Shown one piece after another: positions 20,901 through 32,816 of a stretch of 64,000 bases of DNA. The notes under the pieces were generated by a model, which had not been told where the DNA came from, searched no databases, and saw only the letters and a program-made list of their open reading frames with translations. The position numbers were made by a program, and so were the translations under genes. Source of the DNA: Antilocapra americana (Eukaryota; Chordata; Mammalia; Artiodactyla; Antilocapridae); contig ML661900.1 of the NCBI GenBank assembly GCA_007570785.1, forward strand, positions 7,999,570-8,063,569, given 5' to 3'. Position 1 is the first letter of the stretch; each line of letters begins with the position of its first letter.

Positions 20901-21114
20901 GTTGTTGTTGGGTTAGCTGCTCAGTCGTGTCTGACTCTGCGACACCATGGACTGTAGCCCATCCAGCTCCTCTATCCTTGGAATTCTCCAGGCAAGAATA
21001 CTGGAGTGGGTTGCCATTTCCTTCTCCAGGGGATCTTCCTGACCCTGGGAGCGAACCTGGGTCTCCTGCACTGCAGGTAGATTCTTTACCATCTCAGCCA
21101 CCATGGAAGCCCAA
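20901..21114 (-). mobile_element. Bov-tA SINE
   Basis: Minus-strand, from 'ttgttgggttagctgctcag' to 'cagccaccatggaagccc'. Full length. Confidence 0.92.
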
Positions 21115-21681
21115 ATGACACGCTAGGTCAAGCCCAATTAACAAGCAACCCCATAGTCCACAACAAAGTTTTATATCTTGCTCAAGATACATAGATTCTC
21201 AATATCATTATTGTTTGAACCCCCAGGCTAACAGAGTAGCTCCCATCCCAAAATTACTGAGTACAGTGCCAGGGGACAGAGTGAGACCTGGAGGACTTGC
21301 AGCAGCAAAGTAAATACTCAGCTCCAAAGTGATTCACATCATTTCTCCTTATGATGCATCATCCAGAACTAGTTACAGGGCCCCTACATCCACAAGGAGG
21401 GCAGGAACTATAATCTGCTCTGTGTTTAGGAAGCCAAGAGCTGGAAATAATCAGAGAGCAGCACTGACTGCCATTCTACAGTGTTACCTTAGAGATGATA
21501 TTTACATACTACTCTCCTGAAGGCATTTCAAATTTTGAGTTGCTCCTATCTTTTGCCAGGGTAATTCCTTATATGTTAAATAAATGAATAGAGCCAGGTC
21601 TTAGACTCTTTCTCTTTAAGAATCACTTCTGTTTACCATTACACTATCACATTGCTGGGTAGGGAGCCATCTCTAATGCCA
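21115..21681. other. Unassigned sequence
   Basis: No recognised feature. Confidence 0.4.
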
Positions 21682-21871
21682 GGCTTGGCTCAGTGGTAAA
21701 GAATCTGCTTACCTACACAAGAGAAGCAGGTTCTATCCCTGGGTCAGGAAGATGCCTTGGAGTAGGAAATAGCAACTCACTCTAGTATTCTTGCCTGGAG
21801 AATCCCACCGACAGAGGAGCCTGGCAGGCTACAGTCCATGGGGTCTCAAAGAGTCAGACATGACTGAGGGC
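21682..21871 (+). mobile_element. Bov-tA SINE
   Basis: 'ggcttggctcagtggtaaag' to 'gtcagacatgactgaggg'. The 5'-most few bases are missing. The tail runs into the alternating tract that follows. Confidence 0.9.
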
Positions 21872-21874
21872 ATG

Positions 21875-21910
<36 letters not shown>
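21872..21910. repeat. Alternating purine-pyrimidine tract, (CG)n(CA)n
   Basis: From atgcacgcgcgcacac onward the sequence alternates purine and pyrimidine without a break for about 39 bp, with a CGCGCG core and at least 13 CA units. It extends the tail of the adjacent Bov-tA. Confidence 0.9.
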
Positions 21911-21913
<3 letters not shown>

Positions 21914-22929
21914 CAGATAACTTGAATACAACAGATCGAAGCTAGGCAGTGAAGGACTGGCTTCAACCAATATCACCTATAGAAAGTGCCAGTTCTTGAT
22001 CCACACTACAAATGTATGATCCACTTAGCACTTCTGCATATAATGAACAACTCACTTGAATCACCTCACTTTTAGAATAAATCCATCTCAAGATTCATTA
22101 GCAAAAAGAGGCACTACCTTGGTAGGCATCATTACTTCAACACAACCTATGACCCAGAGTTTGTATTTTGTAGGATGGAAAAGAGAAAACCTCACAGTTT
22201 GAGCTAGTCTCAAATATAAGAAAATACAGGAAATCACTTACTTTCTGGATTTAACACATAATTAAGGAGTACTCAGATATCTTTTTTTTCCATTTAGTTT
22301 TGAAGTAGTGAAGTTTGAAGGGTAAGCATGAAAGTGATTACATCAATATGATTAACACGAAAAGTTATACTATTTCAAAGAGTTTAGATCCACAATATAA
22401 CTTTAATTTATTTGGACTAATCTTCTTCATAGATTATCTATAGATTAATTGCTCCTTCTTTTTTCATTTTGTTTGGTCTTAGAAGTATGAATCTAGTTAA
22501 AGTATCAATTTCTTTTCTCCATAAGGAAATGGGCCTAGCTAGAAGTGAACCACATTTATGGCTGGCTCCTGTGCTGTCTCTCTAGAGCTCCCCATATTTT
22601 ATATGGTCTGTTACTCCTCCATCCTCTTTTCCCTAGAGTTTTGATGGACCTCTTGGGATCTCATCTGGCTCCAGACAAACGTGGTTTCTGACAACGAGAA
22701 CTGAGTTCCAGACACTTTTTAGTCACTTTCAGTTAAACATGTGAAGACAAAAACCAACGTTCAAACATCTGAATAGTTTATAAGCCTATACAGATTTCTA
22801 GATTTAAAGATACCTGTTCATCATGATACCTAAGGGACTGAGATCCTTAGTCCCTTCTAGAAACTGTCTCCATTTCCTTCTTTGCTTGCCCTCTTCCCCT
22901 CCCATATTCACTTTATTCTTTCTCTTTGT
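21911..22929. other. Unassigned AT-rich sequence
   Basis: No gene, no repeat that I can name. Confidence 0.4.
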
Positions 22930-23840
22930 AAAAACATTTTATTATAATTGATATATGGATATAATATATGCAATTTAAATATGTAATTAAGCAAAATAAT
23001 AACTATTCATGAGCCCAACACCATAATTAAAACTAAAATATTATCAATCTCACTATTACTAGCTGTGGGCTCTTCACCCAACAATCCCATTTTCTACTGT
23101 GCACCTCTATTATGTATTTTGTGTTTATTGTTCTATGGCTCTTATTTATAGTATTACCACATACATAAATATCCCTAAGTCAGTAGCTTTCCAGCTCAGG
23201 TTATGGACATGAAATCAAATTGATGTATCATGACCAGAATTTAGTTTTGATGAAATAGAATATAATGGGGTGGAAAACACCGAGTACATGAACATGTAAA
23301 GGGCAAGTAATGTTGCAAGAAAGTTTGTTTCACTCGTGTGTGTGTGAAATCATTTCTTACAGTGGTTCATGGATCACAATGTAAGATGTATTTCTTCCTT
23401 TGGCCTATTGCCAAAAAGTTCTTTAAAAAACTGCTCTAAACAATCTGTTATCACTTTTGTTGTTCCGAACTTTTAAAAAAAAAGTTGTAAAGCACTGAGT
23501 TATTCTTTATGGTCCAGGGTTCATCTATGTTGATTTATTTTCACTGCTGTATAATATTCCATTGTAGGATCATAATGCAATTTATTTGTACATTCTCCTG
23601 TCAGTTGTCATTTGCATAGTTTCTAATACTTTAACAAAAAGTGCTGCTGTGAATATTCTTCTGATGTCTTGATGCATTTATGTAAGAATTTCTATGGAGA
23701 ATACATCTAAGGGAGAATTGTTAGATCTTGGGCGTGTGCCTGTTGTTACAGATGGTAATGTCAAAATATTTTCTAAAGTGATTTCTTCCTTTGTATACCT
23801 TCTCCTCTCCTACTTCCATGGACAGCCAGAAATACCATCA
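22930..23840 (-). repeat. L1M-like fragments with an unassigned insert
   Basis: The parts 22930-23170 and 23490-23840 follow the minus-strand text of old L1M 3' regions ('tttattataattgatatatg', 'ttttcactgctgtataatat', 'tgctgctgtgaatattcttc', 'gggagaattgttagatcttg'). About 23180-23480 does not fit and may be a separate old insertion. Confidence 0.5.
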
Positions 23841-24928
23841 TGTTCTAGAATTCACAGCCCTGCCCTTGTGCTTTGAAGCTGCACTGATTCTAAAAGTTCT
23901 TTCCTAATGCCTTATCTATTTCACATGAAAGGCCTTTTCCCATCTGGGCTATGAAACACTCTCTTTGAGGTCAGTTCTTTTATATTCTGATGGAGGCTTC
24001 AGCAGCTCTGAGCCCCTGAAAAGTCTTTCCTTTATCCATGATCTGTTTGATTCTCAGAAATGGTGTCATATAACTAGCTGCCATTAAGTCAAGCCCTGGC
24101 CCTATATCAAACTTGATTTCCCTAGTATTTGTCAAGAACTGTGAAGGGTCTGAGATTTTACATGACTTTAACTTGACTTGTAGGCTAAGATACTCTGAAA
24201 TAGTTTCATGGATGCTGATGGAAGACATGAGAATCCTGGGTTAGAAATAAAAATCCTTATTACTCACAGAAATAGCAGTAGCCAGCACTTTCTTGGGGCT
24301 TGGTCCCCAAGCCCCAATTCCCAAAGGGCAACATGAAGAGGGCCAGGTAATACGAGCACAAGTGATGAATTGCAATACAGAAGAGGACCTCTGAAATTAG
24401 GAAACATATACTGGTTGTGGATTAAGCATGTTTGTTCATTGTTCCAGAGTGATATACTCTCTTCCAAGGCTGAAAGTAACCCTGCCCTTTGCTCCAAAAA
24501 GGGACACCATTTCTATTTTCCAAGGATGCTCACTGAGCAATATCCTTGAAAAGACAGTAAAAAACAAGGCACTCCGCTCTTCTGCTCATAAGACACACGG
24601 AAATGTGAGAGAGATCCATGGAGAATTGTCTCTCAACAGTTCTCTGTAGGAGCATTCAGGTCTAAATGTCCTTGGAGAAGGATGACATCAACTTATCTGC
24701 ATCAAATTACCATCATCCAGTTTTAAAAAGGACATTTGCTTTTCTTTGTTTCTTTATCCCTAAATCATCTCTGTATTTGGATAACCTACATTATGCTGTG
24801 ATAACAAAGACTCCCCCCAAAAATCTCAGAGGTTTGATAAAACACACTTTACTTCTTACATTAGTCTCTTCAAGGCTCTGTTCCAGGCCATCACCCAAAC
24901 TGATAGAACTCCAGTCTTCCTAATAATG
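23841..24928. other. Unassigned sequence
   Basis: ORFs of 73-85 codons (24264-24497 minus; 24428-24649 and 24666-24923 plus) overlap and have no recognised content. No repeat named. Confidence 0.35.
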
Positions 24929-25122
24929 TTCTGTGCTCAGTTGCTGAGTCATGCCTGACTCTTTGGACTGTACCCTGAGATGGCACATGGTATTTTTTCA
25001 GGCAAGAAGACTGGAGCGAGTTGCTTTTTCCTTCTCCAAGGGATCTGCCCAACCCAGGGATTGAACTGGCGTCTCCTGCTTGGCAGGCGGATTCTCTACC
25101 ACCGAACCACTGGGGAAGCCCA
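24929..25122 (-). mobile_element. Bov-tA SINE
   Basis: Minus-strand, 'ctgtgctcagttgctgagtc' to 'accactggggaagccc'. The central block is shortened near 'tggtattttttcaggcaaga'. Confidence 0.9.
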
Positions 25123-25510
25123 ATCAAACTCTACCTTCTTGTAAATGTAACATATGCAGTATCACCTCATCAACTGCCCTGACATCATTGACAGAAAAAC
25201 TTAAGCATGGGCTTTTCACTGCTTTAAAACCTGGAAGTGACACTTTTCATTAGCAAGGACTGGGTACACAGTCCTATCTAACAGCAAGGGTGCAGGGATG
25301 GTAGGAAAGCTGGTGGAAGACTGGGTGAGCATTCCTCTCTCAGCTGCACTTAATTCTGGCCTGCAAGCATTTCTCCTATTTTCTGTTTTGCAGGCACTTC
25401 TAATCCATTTCTTAGGTTAGATTACCAGACCTACTCTCCAGTTTCTACAGAAGTCTTTGAGACGACATATCTACTCAGTCCTCCAGAACATAAAATCAGA
25501 ATCCTATCCT
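25123..25510. other. Unassigned sequence
   Basis: No feature recognised. Confidence 0.4.
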
Positions 25511-25640
25511 GGGGACTTCCCTGGCAGTCCAGTGGTTAAGACTCTGCACTTCCACTGCAGGTAGCGCAGGTTTGATCCCTGCTTGGGGAACCAAGATCCT
25601 GCATGTTGTACAGTGCAGCCAAAAAATAAAATAAAAAACA
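25511..25640 (+). mobile_element. CHR-type tRNA SINE
   Basis: 'ggggacttccctggcagtcc', 'cttccactgcaggtagcgca', 'cctgcttggggaaccaagat' and an A-rich tail: a compact CHR SINE in sense orientation. Confidence 0.9.
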
Positions 25641-25797
25641 AATCAGTTTAAGATAGAAAGGAATCCTATCTGGACGTATTTTTATTTAAATAGGCTTTAT
25701 GTTGGTCAGTCTTTACAACAGGCAAAATACACCTGATATTATAGGAAAAGAAAGTTTATTCACCTCAGTTTTTTCTTAGTTTTGTCCTTTACCATGT

Positions 25798-26005
25798 GCC
25801 AGCTAGGTGGCTCAGATGGTAAAGAAACCACCTGCAATGCGGGAGACCAGGGTTCGATCCCTGGGTTGGGAATATCCCCTGGAGAAGGGCGTGGCAACCC
25901 TCTCTAGTTTTCTTGCCTGGAGAATTCCCATGGACAGAGGAGCCTGGAGGGCTACAGTCCATGGGGTCACAAAGAGCAGGACATGATTGAGCAACTAAGC
26001 ATACA
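25798..26005 (+). mobile_element. Bov-tA SINE
   Basis: 'gccagctaggtggctcagat' to 'gagcaactaagcataca'. Full length, close to consensus. Confidence 0.93.
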
Positions 26006-28608
26006 GGAATAAAAAGATCAAAAAAGAAAAGTGAAACCAGCGCTCGGAGAGTCCAGGGCACAGTGGAGAGAGACAGATACACACACAAGAGGGCCAATCC
26101 TGTGAAATAACATTCTGTGCACAGGATGCTCGGACAGGTGTGCACAGGGTACTTTGGGACTTGAAACAGGTGGCTTGTAGCTCAGATCAGGGAATTCTGA
26201 GAAGATCTTCTGATTTGATTCTCTGGGAAACAACTCAAGTGAATCTTGAAAAGCAAGTCAAGTTAAGCCTAAAAAATTTTTGTTTAAGAAGTCAAGGTGG
26301 CTGGAAAGTCATTTTAGAAATATAGAACAATTGGCCCAAGGGCAGAGTCATGAAAGAACATGACTGCTTTTAAAACGTAAGTACTTTGGTATGAAAGGGA
26401 GCATACAGTGAGTATTAGGAGTTAAAAGAGATGAAAATGGACAGAAGAGTCAGAAGAGATTCTGCATGAAAACAATGGGGAACCATTGAAGAATGTTCAA
26501 CCTGATGAGGTTATTGTATTAGAAAGATTCCTCTGACAGCAGCCAGAGAGTCTGGAAGTAAGTGCGACTGAGCCAGTAGAAGTGTTAGCAGGCTTTTAAC
26601 AATATCCCCAAGGTTGGAGGCAGTGTGGATAGAGAGGACGAAATGGACATCTGCGGTGATGAGTAGATGGAGTATCACAATGTGGTGATTAAATGGACCT
26701 TGGGGATGTGAAAGAAGATTCAAGTGAAACTGCAAAATTCCGAAGTTTGAAAGAAAAACCATAAATTTTACTTTGGAAATACAAAAAGTTTACTCTTTGA
26801 TTGGCAGGAGTGGAACATCATAGTGCATATTCTTACTTGAGCTCTGCTGAAGCCGGGAATGTAGATTAGAACTCACTCAGGAACAGGCAGATGAGAAGAG
26901 AGAATAGAGAGGATGTGACAACATCCTAAGAAGAACCACACTGAAAGTGTATCTACTGATATATAAAAGCTTCTTGAGGATCTATGAGTTAAACAATGTG
27001 AAATTTCATACAAAAAGAATCACCAAAATAATTTTGAGATACTTTGCCTCACCAGCTTCCACCTTCTGAGCATATTCAACATGAATTCCATTTTGAAGAA
27101 AATCACAAATCGAAAGTAAGTGGCAAACTGAAAGTGTTGTTAGTCATCAGAAAACACTAAATATATTTTATACTTCTAAAGCGCTTGCCTTTTGTGCACT
27201 GCTGGAATAATCATGATAAACCTCACGAAAGTCCCAGGAGGTAGGCAATGAGCATGACAGTTCTCTGTAGCATCCTTGTAAATAATAACAGATGCTCATC
27301 CATCCACAAAACCATTCAGTGCCAGACTGCCTGAGGTCATAGGTTGGTGGAACAAAGGAAATCCCAGTTTTCTACCTGTCCCAGCTCAGAGGTTGGCATT
27401 CAATGTAACTGCTGTTGAAGCAACTGGAGTCAGGAAATCTTGCACAGAGAGTAACACCTTGAGGTATTAGAACCTTGCCAAGGAGCTCAAAGCACACCTG
27501 AGTCATTGGTTCACTAACACCAGGAGGTCCTTGTGGGGCAGGAAGTGGCTTTGTGTACAATTTTAAAAGACTTGATGCCTTAAAGTCAGCAAGCTAGTGG
27601 CCAAGTCAGAATTCCAGTAAATTAAGTCCTCTATTTACTAAACCCAAATACTTGGCAATATCAGAGGAATATCTAGAGGGATCTTGGAGGATGCATGCCT
27701 TAGAAACTCCCCTGATGAGCTCGGCTGCATCCCCAATTTGCTTGGTACAAAGCCATTTGATTCACCACCTAAAAGCACTTGGAGAGGTGGCCCAATCTCC
27801 ACTCCAGCCCCTTTCATTCATCTTCTCCTAAATTGGTGCTGCTCCTTTTAGCCCAGTTTCAAGCCAAAGCCCCTGCTATTTTGACTGGAGGCAGAAAATG
27901 AGTAAGGAAGAGTGATAATTCCCGTCAACAAATATCCTGAGATGTTCCCTTGTTGCTTTGGCATGGCACCTCGTGACAGTTTCAGCTTCTCCTTCACTAC
28001 AATGGGGATTAAGATCACACTGTCCTGCCTCTTGGGCATATTGTATGGTTCTTGAAAAACTAATCTAAAGGCATTTAAGCTCAATGGCCTCACAGAGTTT
28101 ACAACTTTTGATAGAACAGAACATTCTCAAAAATATGCCTTTCAAAAAGAAAAAAAAGAAACCACTTCTTTAAAAACAGGAGAATGGAAATCATAGCAGT
28201 TATTATCTGTTTCTACTCAGGGCTGAATTGTTCTTGTGAGAATCTTTTTCATTGTGCTTTTAAATATTGTATTATGCAGCATCAAATCCTGTTTTAATGC
28301 AACATATTGATTGTCTTATAGGCTAGGGTATTACTATCTTAAAGAGATTCAAAGTAAATGATTAAATACAGCTGATGCTATTGTAGTCACCAGCAATTTA
28401 ACATTCTCTTCTGATTGGTGTGTGTAATGGCTGGCTGCTCAAGTGATGAGGGCTAGAACATCCCTCAATCACGGCTATAAAATGAAAGTAAAGGACAACC
28501 CAAAACCTCAGACCATCCCCCAAACCTTCCACCAAGTAGCTAACATACATTAATTTTAAAACATACAGTAGGCTTAGTTCCTTTAGGATAGACAGTTTAT
28601 TTGTACAT
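26006..28608. other. Unassigned, with an old repeat-like block and weak MIR traces
   Basis: About 26300-26800 has the order 'aatggggaaccattgaagaa', 'gaaagattcctctgacagca', typical of an ancient interspersed repeat I cannot name. Weak minus-strand MIR traces are possible at 27170-27265 and 27590-27655. The rest, including 28200-28500, is repeat-free to my eye. No gene supported. Confidence 0.35.
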
Positions 28609-28626
28609 TATAGTACATTCCCACAT

Positions 28627-29057
28627 CAGTTCAGTATCAGTGTCAGTTCAGTCACTCAGTCGTGTCCAACTCTTTGTGACCCCTTGAACCACAGCACTCC
28701 AGGCCTCCCTGTCCATCACCAACTCCCGGAGTCCACCCAAACTCATGTCCATGGAGTCAGTGATGCCATCTAGCCATCTCATCCTCTGTCTTCCCTTTCT
28801 CCTCTTACCCCCAATCTTTCCCAGCATCAGGGTCTTTTCCAGTGAGTCAACTCTTCGCATGAGGTGGCCAAAGTATCGGAGTTTCAGCTTCAACATCAGT
28901 CCTTCCAATGAACACCCAGGACTGATCTCCTTTAGGATGGACTCATTGGATCTCCCTGCAGTCCAAGGGACTCTCAAGAGTCTTCTCCAACACCACAGTT
29001 CAAAAGCATCAATTCTTTGGCACTCAGCCTTTTTCACTGTCCAACTCTCACATTCAT
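28627..29057 (-). mobile_element. BovB LINE, 5'-truncated copy 2
   Basis: About 430 bp of BovB 3' end, minus strand, from 'cagttcagtatcagtgtcag' to 'ctcacattcata'. It sits four bases inside the left terminal repeat of the MITE; 'acat' on both sides (28623-28626, 29058-29061) may be a short target duplication or microhomology. Low divergence from the family pattern suggests a younger insertion than copy 1. Confidence 0.93.
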
Positions 29058-29181
29058 ACATGAAAACCTTCAAGTTTTGAACTTCCAATGACGCGAACGT
29101 GTGTTCCATCAACATAGGGCATGAGTGATATTGCAACCTGCCCTCCATCTCCCATTGCTGACAATCCTTCAGCTCTCCCAT
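28648..29181 (-). pseudogene. Chimeric 177-codon ORF: MITE plus BovB C-terminus
   Basis: The first about 40 codons come from the MITE on the minus strand. From MYECESW (about 29063) onward the frame is the BovB ORF2 C-terminal region: [70 protein letters not shown], ending KSWTRLSD. About 137 codons are continuous without a stop, remarkable for a LINE relic and consistent with recent insertion. It lacks endonuclease and RT. No promoter or splice evidence suggests expression. Confidence 0.8.
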
Positions 29182-29468
29182 CTCCCACCTCCTCTCCCTC
29201 CTCCAGTCAGTAACTCTTCTTGCCTGTACACTTGATGCCAGTCCCTATATGCCAGCTGCTGTTTATACTACTGTACTTTTCAAGGTACTGTACTGTAAAA
29301 TTAAAAACATTATTTTGTGTGTGTTTTTATGTATTATTTGTGTAAAAAGTATTATATAGCCAACTGTGTTTGTTGGGTACCTAGGCTAACTTCATTGGAC
29401 TTGAGAACAAATTGGACTTACAAATGCACTCTCAGAATGGAACTCATTCATATGCAGAGAAGTTACTG

Positions 29469-30535
29469 TATTGGCATAGCTGAGAAAGCAAAAAGTGAAA
29501 AGCGTGTTTTAAAACACCCTTTATTTATTCAATGATTTTTTTTTTTTTGGCAATGACTAGGGTTATGCTGATGTCCAGCAACCTTCAACATGCTTTCAGT
29601 CAAAGCACATGTTTCTATGGTTTTAGAAGACCCAGCTCTAAGGGAAAGTATTAAAGTAAGAATAGAATTTGCTGGCCAGCAGTAGCATATAAAATAGAAC
29701 TGGTGTTTGTATCATAGAGAAACAGACTCCCAGAAGATCTGGAAGGGAAGAGAGATCAGAAGCACTGCTCACTTCATCATTTGGAAAGAATGATCTGTAC
29801 CGGAGCTGACATGAATGGTAACTGTGCCCATTTTATGAAGGGTACACATCCCAAATGAGCTCCCTGTGGGTGTGGGATGATTGGACACTCCTTGCCTATG
29901 ATGGGTTCCTGGGAACCAGCTTTGCAATTCAGCTGGATTTGAGCTTTCTTCCTGCTGGTCACCCTTGGGGAACTAGCATCTATCAGGGTCGAAAGGAGCT
30001 GCAGTAAAGCAGAAGGGGATAGAGTCAATGGCATATGGGTGGCAAAAGTTGCAAATAAGAAGGCATCCCTACATGGAAGGCAAAGAGCATGTTGGAAAGA
30101 GACTTTTCATTCAGGGCAGAAGTGTGTATCTTTTTTAGTTTGAAATTATCCCAAAGAGGGTATCCCAGGAGGAGTCGCTTCCTAAGGGCACACCATGTCC
30201 CTTCCATGGATGTTCACCTAACTCAGCTTCTTAGTTTACACTTAGAAACATAAGGTTTTGATTAGTTGTGACCTGGCCAGACTCACTCAGTTTGTCCTTT
30301 GTAGAGCTGGAGCCAAGTTCCAAGCTGACCTTCCAGCGAACTTCCCTTTTCATCCTGACATTTCCATCTCAACCCTTTGCAGTTTGGCTGAAGGCCACTC
30401 TCTCTTTTTCAAAATATGAAGTCAATTTTTGATATTTCAGAGCAAACAGAAACAAAATCAGAATGGTTAAGTGGAGAAAATAAAAAATAGTTCCCAAAGT
30501 GTCATTCCCAAATTAGCAGGAGTTTTAAGAATACA
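29469..30535. other. Unassigned sequence
   Basis: A poly-T run at 29536-29548. Minus-strand ORFs of 60-85 codons at 29777-30207 have no recognised content. Nothing else to support. Confidence 0.35.
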
Positions 30536-31342
30536 TGTGTCAGGTCAACCATTTCCAAGAAAAGAGATATGCCCTTTGGTAGGCAGAGTGGGGTGAGGGG
30601 GACCAGTAACTTTAGGAGTGAAATATGCCCCTTGTAGGTAGAATGGGGTCTGTGACAAAGTAAGGAGAACTGAATGCCAAGAATAAGTTGGCATATGGCA
30701 GCCTAGCACAAATTTTCCAATGAAAAGAGATAGGTGTGTTGTTCAGTGAGTACCTGGGATGAGAGCCCCAAGGTAAAAGGAGCAAATGATGATAACTTGG
30801 AATAAGCATTCTGAGGAAGCATGACTAGGTTTGGTCGAGGGCTCTCTGTTTAACACATAGGTTTGTTATCATTCAGGTTTGGTGAGGCCAGCAGCTCAGG
30901 AGTCTTCTGCCACTGAAAATATGGTTGTTATTCACAGTTCCCACGAGGAGGGGTGGTGCCATGCCCCGTGCACAATCACACCAGGATGCACCAGAGTTGA
31001 CCAGGAGGCTGGGGGAGCAAGGAGAAAGCATGGACATGCATCTTTATTGTGGTTTCTTGAGGGATGGGACGGGCAAGGCAAGGGAAGCAGGATTAGGATC
31101 GGATAGGTTGAATAATTCCAGTGGGCTATGAGGTACAAGATTGTTTCTAGTTGTCTGGTACTAGGGCAGGGGTTGAGGGTGAGGATAGCATCCTGGTTGG
31201 AGTGTGAAGAGCGTGATAGAGAGGTGCTGGGGGTGGACTCTTGGTTGGTTTGTATATGAAAGGCCTTCTAGCAGATGAGTTGTTTACTATTTTAGAAATT
31301 GGCTACAGGGTCGGTAACCTGGGTTCCATCCCTGGTCAGGGA
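30536..31342. repeat. Possible old LTR region with a 57-bp duplication
   Basis: 'atatgccctttggtaggcag' at about 30566 recurs as 'atatgccccttgtaggtaga' at about 30623, each followed by a 'tggggt' word: a diverged 57-bp tandem duplication. The rest has LTR-like texture, including an inverted AATAAAG ('ctttatt', 31042-31048), but I cannot name a family. Confidence 0.3.
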
Positions 31343-31555
31343 CTTCCCAGGTGGCCCAGGGGTAAAGGATTCACCTGCCAATACAAGTGATGTAAGAGAC
31401 ATGGGTTCAATGACTGGGTCGGGAAGATCCCCTGGAGTAGGAAATGGCAATTCACTCCAGTATTCTTGCCTGGAAAATTCCATGGACAGAGGAGCCTAGT
31501 GGGCTACAGTCTGTGGGGTCACAAAGAATCAGACATGATCCACCATGCAGAGCAC
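31343..31555 (+). mobile_element. Bov-tA SINE
   Basis: 'gacttcccaggtggcccagg' to 'agtcagaca'-type tail (here 'atcagacatgatccacc'). Immediately upstream, 'aacctgggttccatccctgg' looks like a stray piece of a tRNA-SINE B-box region. Confidence 0.9.
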
Positions 31556-32803
31556 AGAGTCAGGAAAGCCCCAGATGTCAAAACATTGGAAATACAGAAA
31601 ATAAAGAAGCATGATGAAAACGTGATCTAAGGATGATGTGACTAATTAGGGAAGGAAAGAGGCTTCTGGTAACATACCAGTAAGTGGTGTTCCTGTGATC
31701 TAGTTAGACATATTTTGAGGGGTGACAGGATCCAAGAGGGTGCAAGTAAAATCCTGAGAAGGAGAGAGGTCTCCCTGGGTGAGGTAGGAGTAGCCACCTG
31801 CAGGAGACTGTCTCACAAAGGGAGCTGTAAGCACACAGGGAAATGGACCCACAACAGGAAATGACAAGCTCTGTGTGAAATTGTAGCTCTCTCAAATGGA
31901 AGGTGGCCACCACCTACAAAGAGCACTGCTGAGTCGGGGCCCTGGGACATGAGAGTCACGACTACAATTTTTCCTTGTATTACAACAAGAAAAACAGAGG
32001 CTCCAGTGTCAACCCTGTCCGTTGTGGAAGATGGCATTCGCACAGAGCCACACAGCGGGGCAGCTCTCAGCTCAACTTGTACTGTTGGGTTTACAACAAT
32101 AGTCTCTGGGATCTGTTCAAGGAATTTTACTTGTACAGTGTTGACCTGTTAAGGAAAATTGAGTTTTCTATTTATTACTAATGAAATCATGAGAAGAAGC
32201 TGAGGGAGAGGGAGTGTGTGAAAATAAACAAGGCTTGACAAAAAATTATTCTCTCTGCTACTCCGCTCTAATGCATTTATCAAACAGGTCTTTTCCCCAG
32301 GAGAGTTTGTAGCAACAGGATCCCTCCGGATTCAAATCTAGATATGAACACTTGAAACGAAGAGTGCAGTAATTGGGAAAGTGGCTTTCAGCCTCCTGGT
32401 GAATGAGAAGTGGGAAGCAAGGAAACACAACCATGAGTCTACTCTCAAATCAAGAAAACCGTTGGCTCTCTCATTTATTTTTTAGTGGCTTGGGGAAAGG
32501 AAAAATTGCAAAGTGATTTGCACTCAAATTTCCACGGTAGAGAGAAGTTACAATGATGTAAAGTGGGGACAAATTTCAGACTATGATGATCTGTGTAGGC
32601 AGGTTTTAAGGAGGAATGAAGGAGAAGTGTGTGTGTGGGTGGGGGTAAGGAGAGAAACTGGGAATGAAGGCACAGACTTGGAGTTCTGCTCCATTCAGCT
32701 CATTTCCCACGACTAAAAGACCCCCTACTCCACTAGAAAACTCCTCCCTGGAACTGGGCTATGGCTACACTTAACAGATAAAACAGCCGCGGGATACCAA
32801 GAA
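31556..32803. other. Unassigned, mostly repeat-free
   Basis: ORFs of 67-76 codons on both strands (31813-32181, 32513-32716) have no recognised motif. No repeat named. Confidence 0.35.
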
Positions 32804-32816
32804 CCACTAGGTGGCA
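32804..32816 (+). promoter_or_regulatory. CTCF-like motif
   Basis: ccactaggtggca fits the CTCF core CCASYAGRKGGCR at every position. It stands in repeat-free DNA rather than in a SINE. A 13-bp match can occur by chance in 64 kb, so occupancy is unproven. Confidence 0.45.

Larger units (their letters stand above)
28611..29468. mobile_element. Tigger-like MITE split by BovB
   Basis: Terminal inverted repeats are visible: left tagtacattcccacat (28611-28626), right reading inward CAGTAACTTCTCTGCAT (29468-29452), with TA on each outer side (28609-28610, 29469-29470). Internal text 'cccacctcctctccctcctc', 'cagtaactcttcttgcctgt' and 'ggtacctaggctaacttcat' fits the pogo/Tigger class. Without the BovB the element is about 427 bp. 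Confidence 0.75.
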
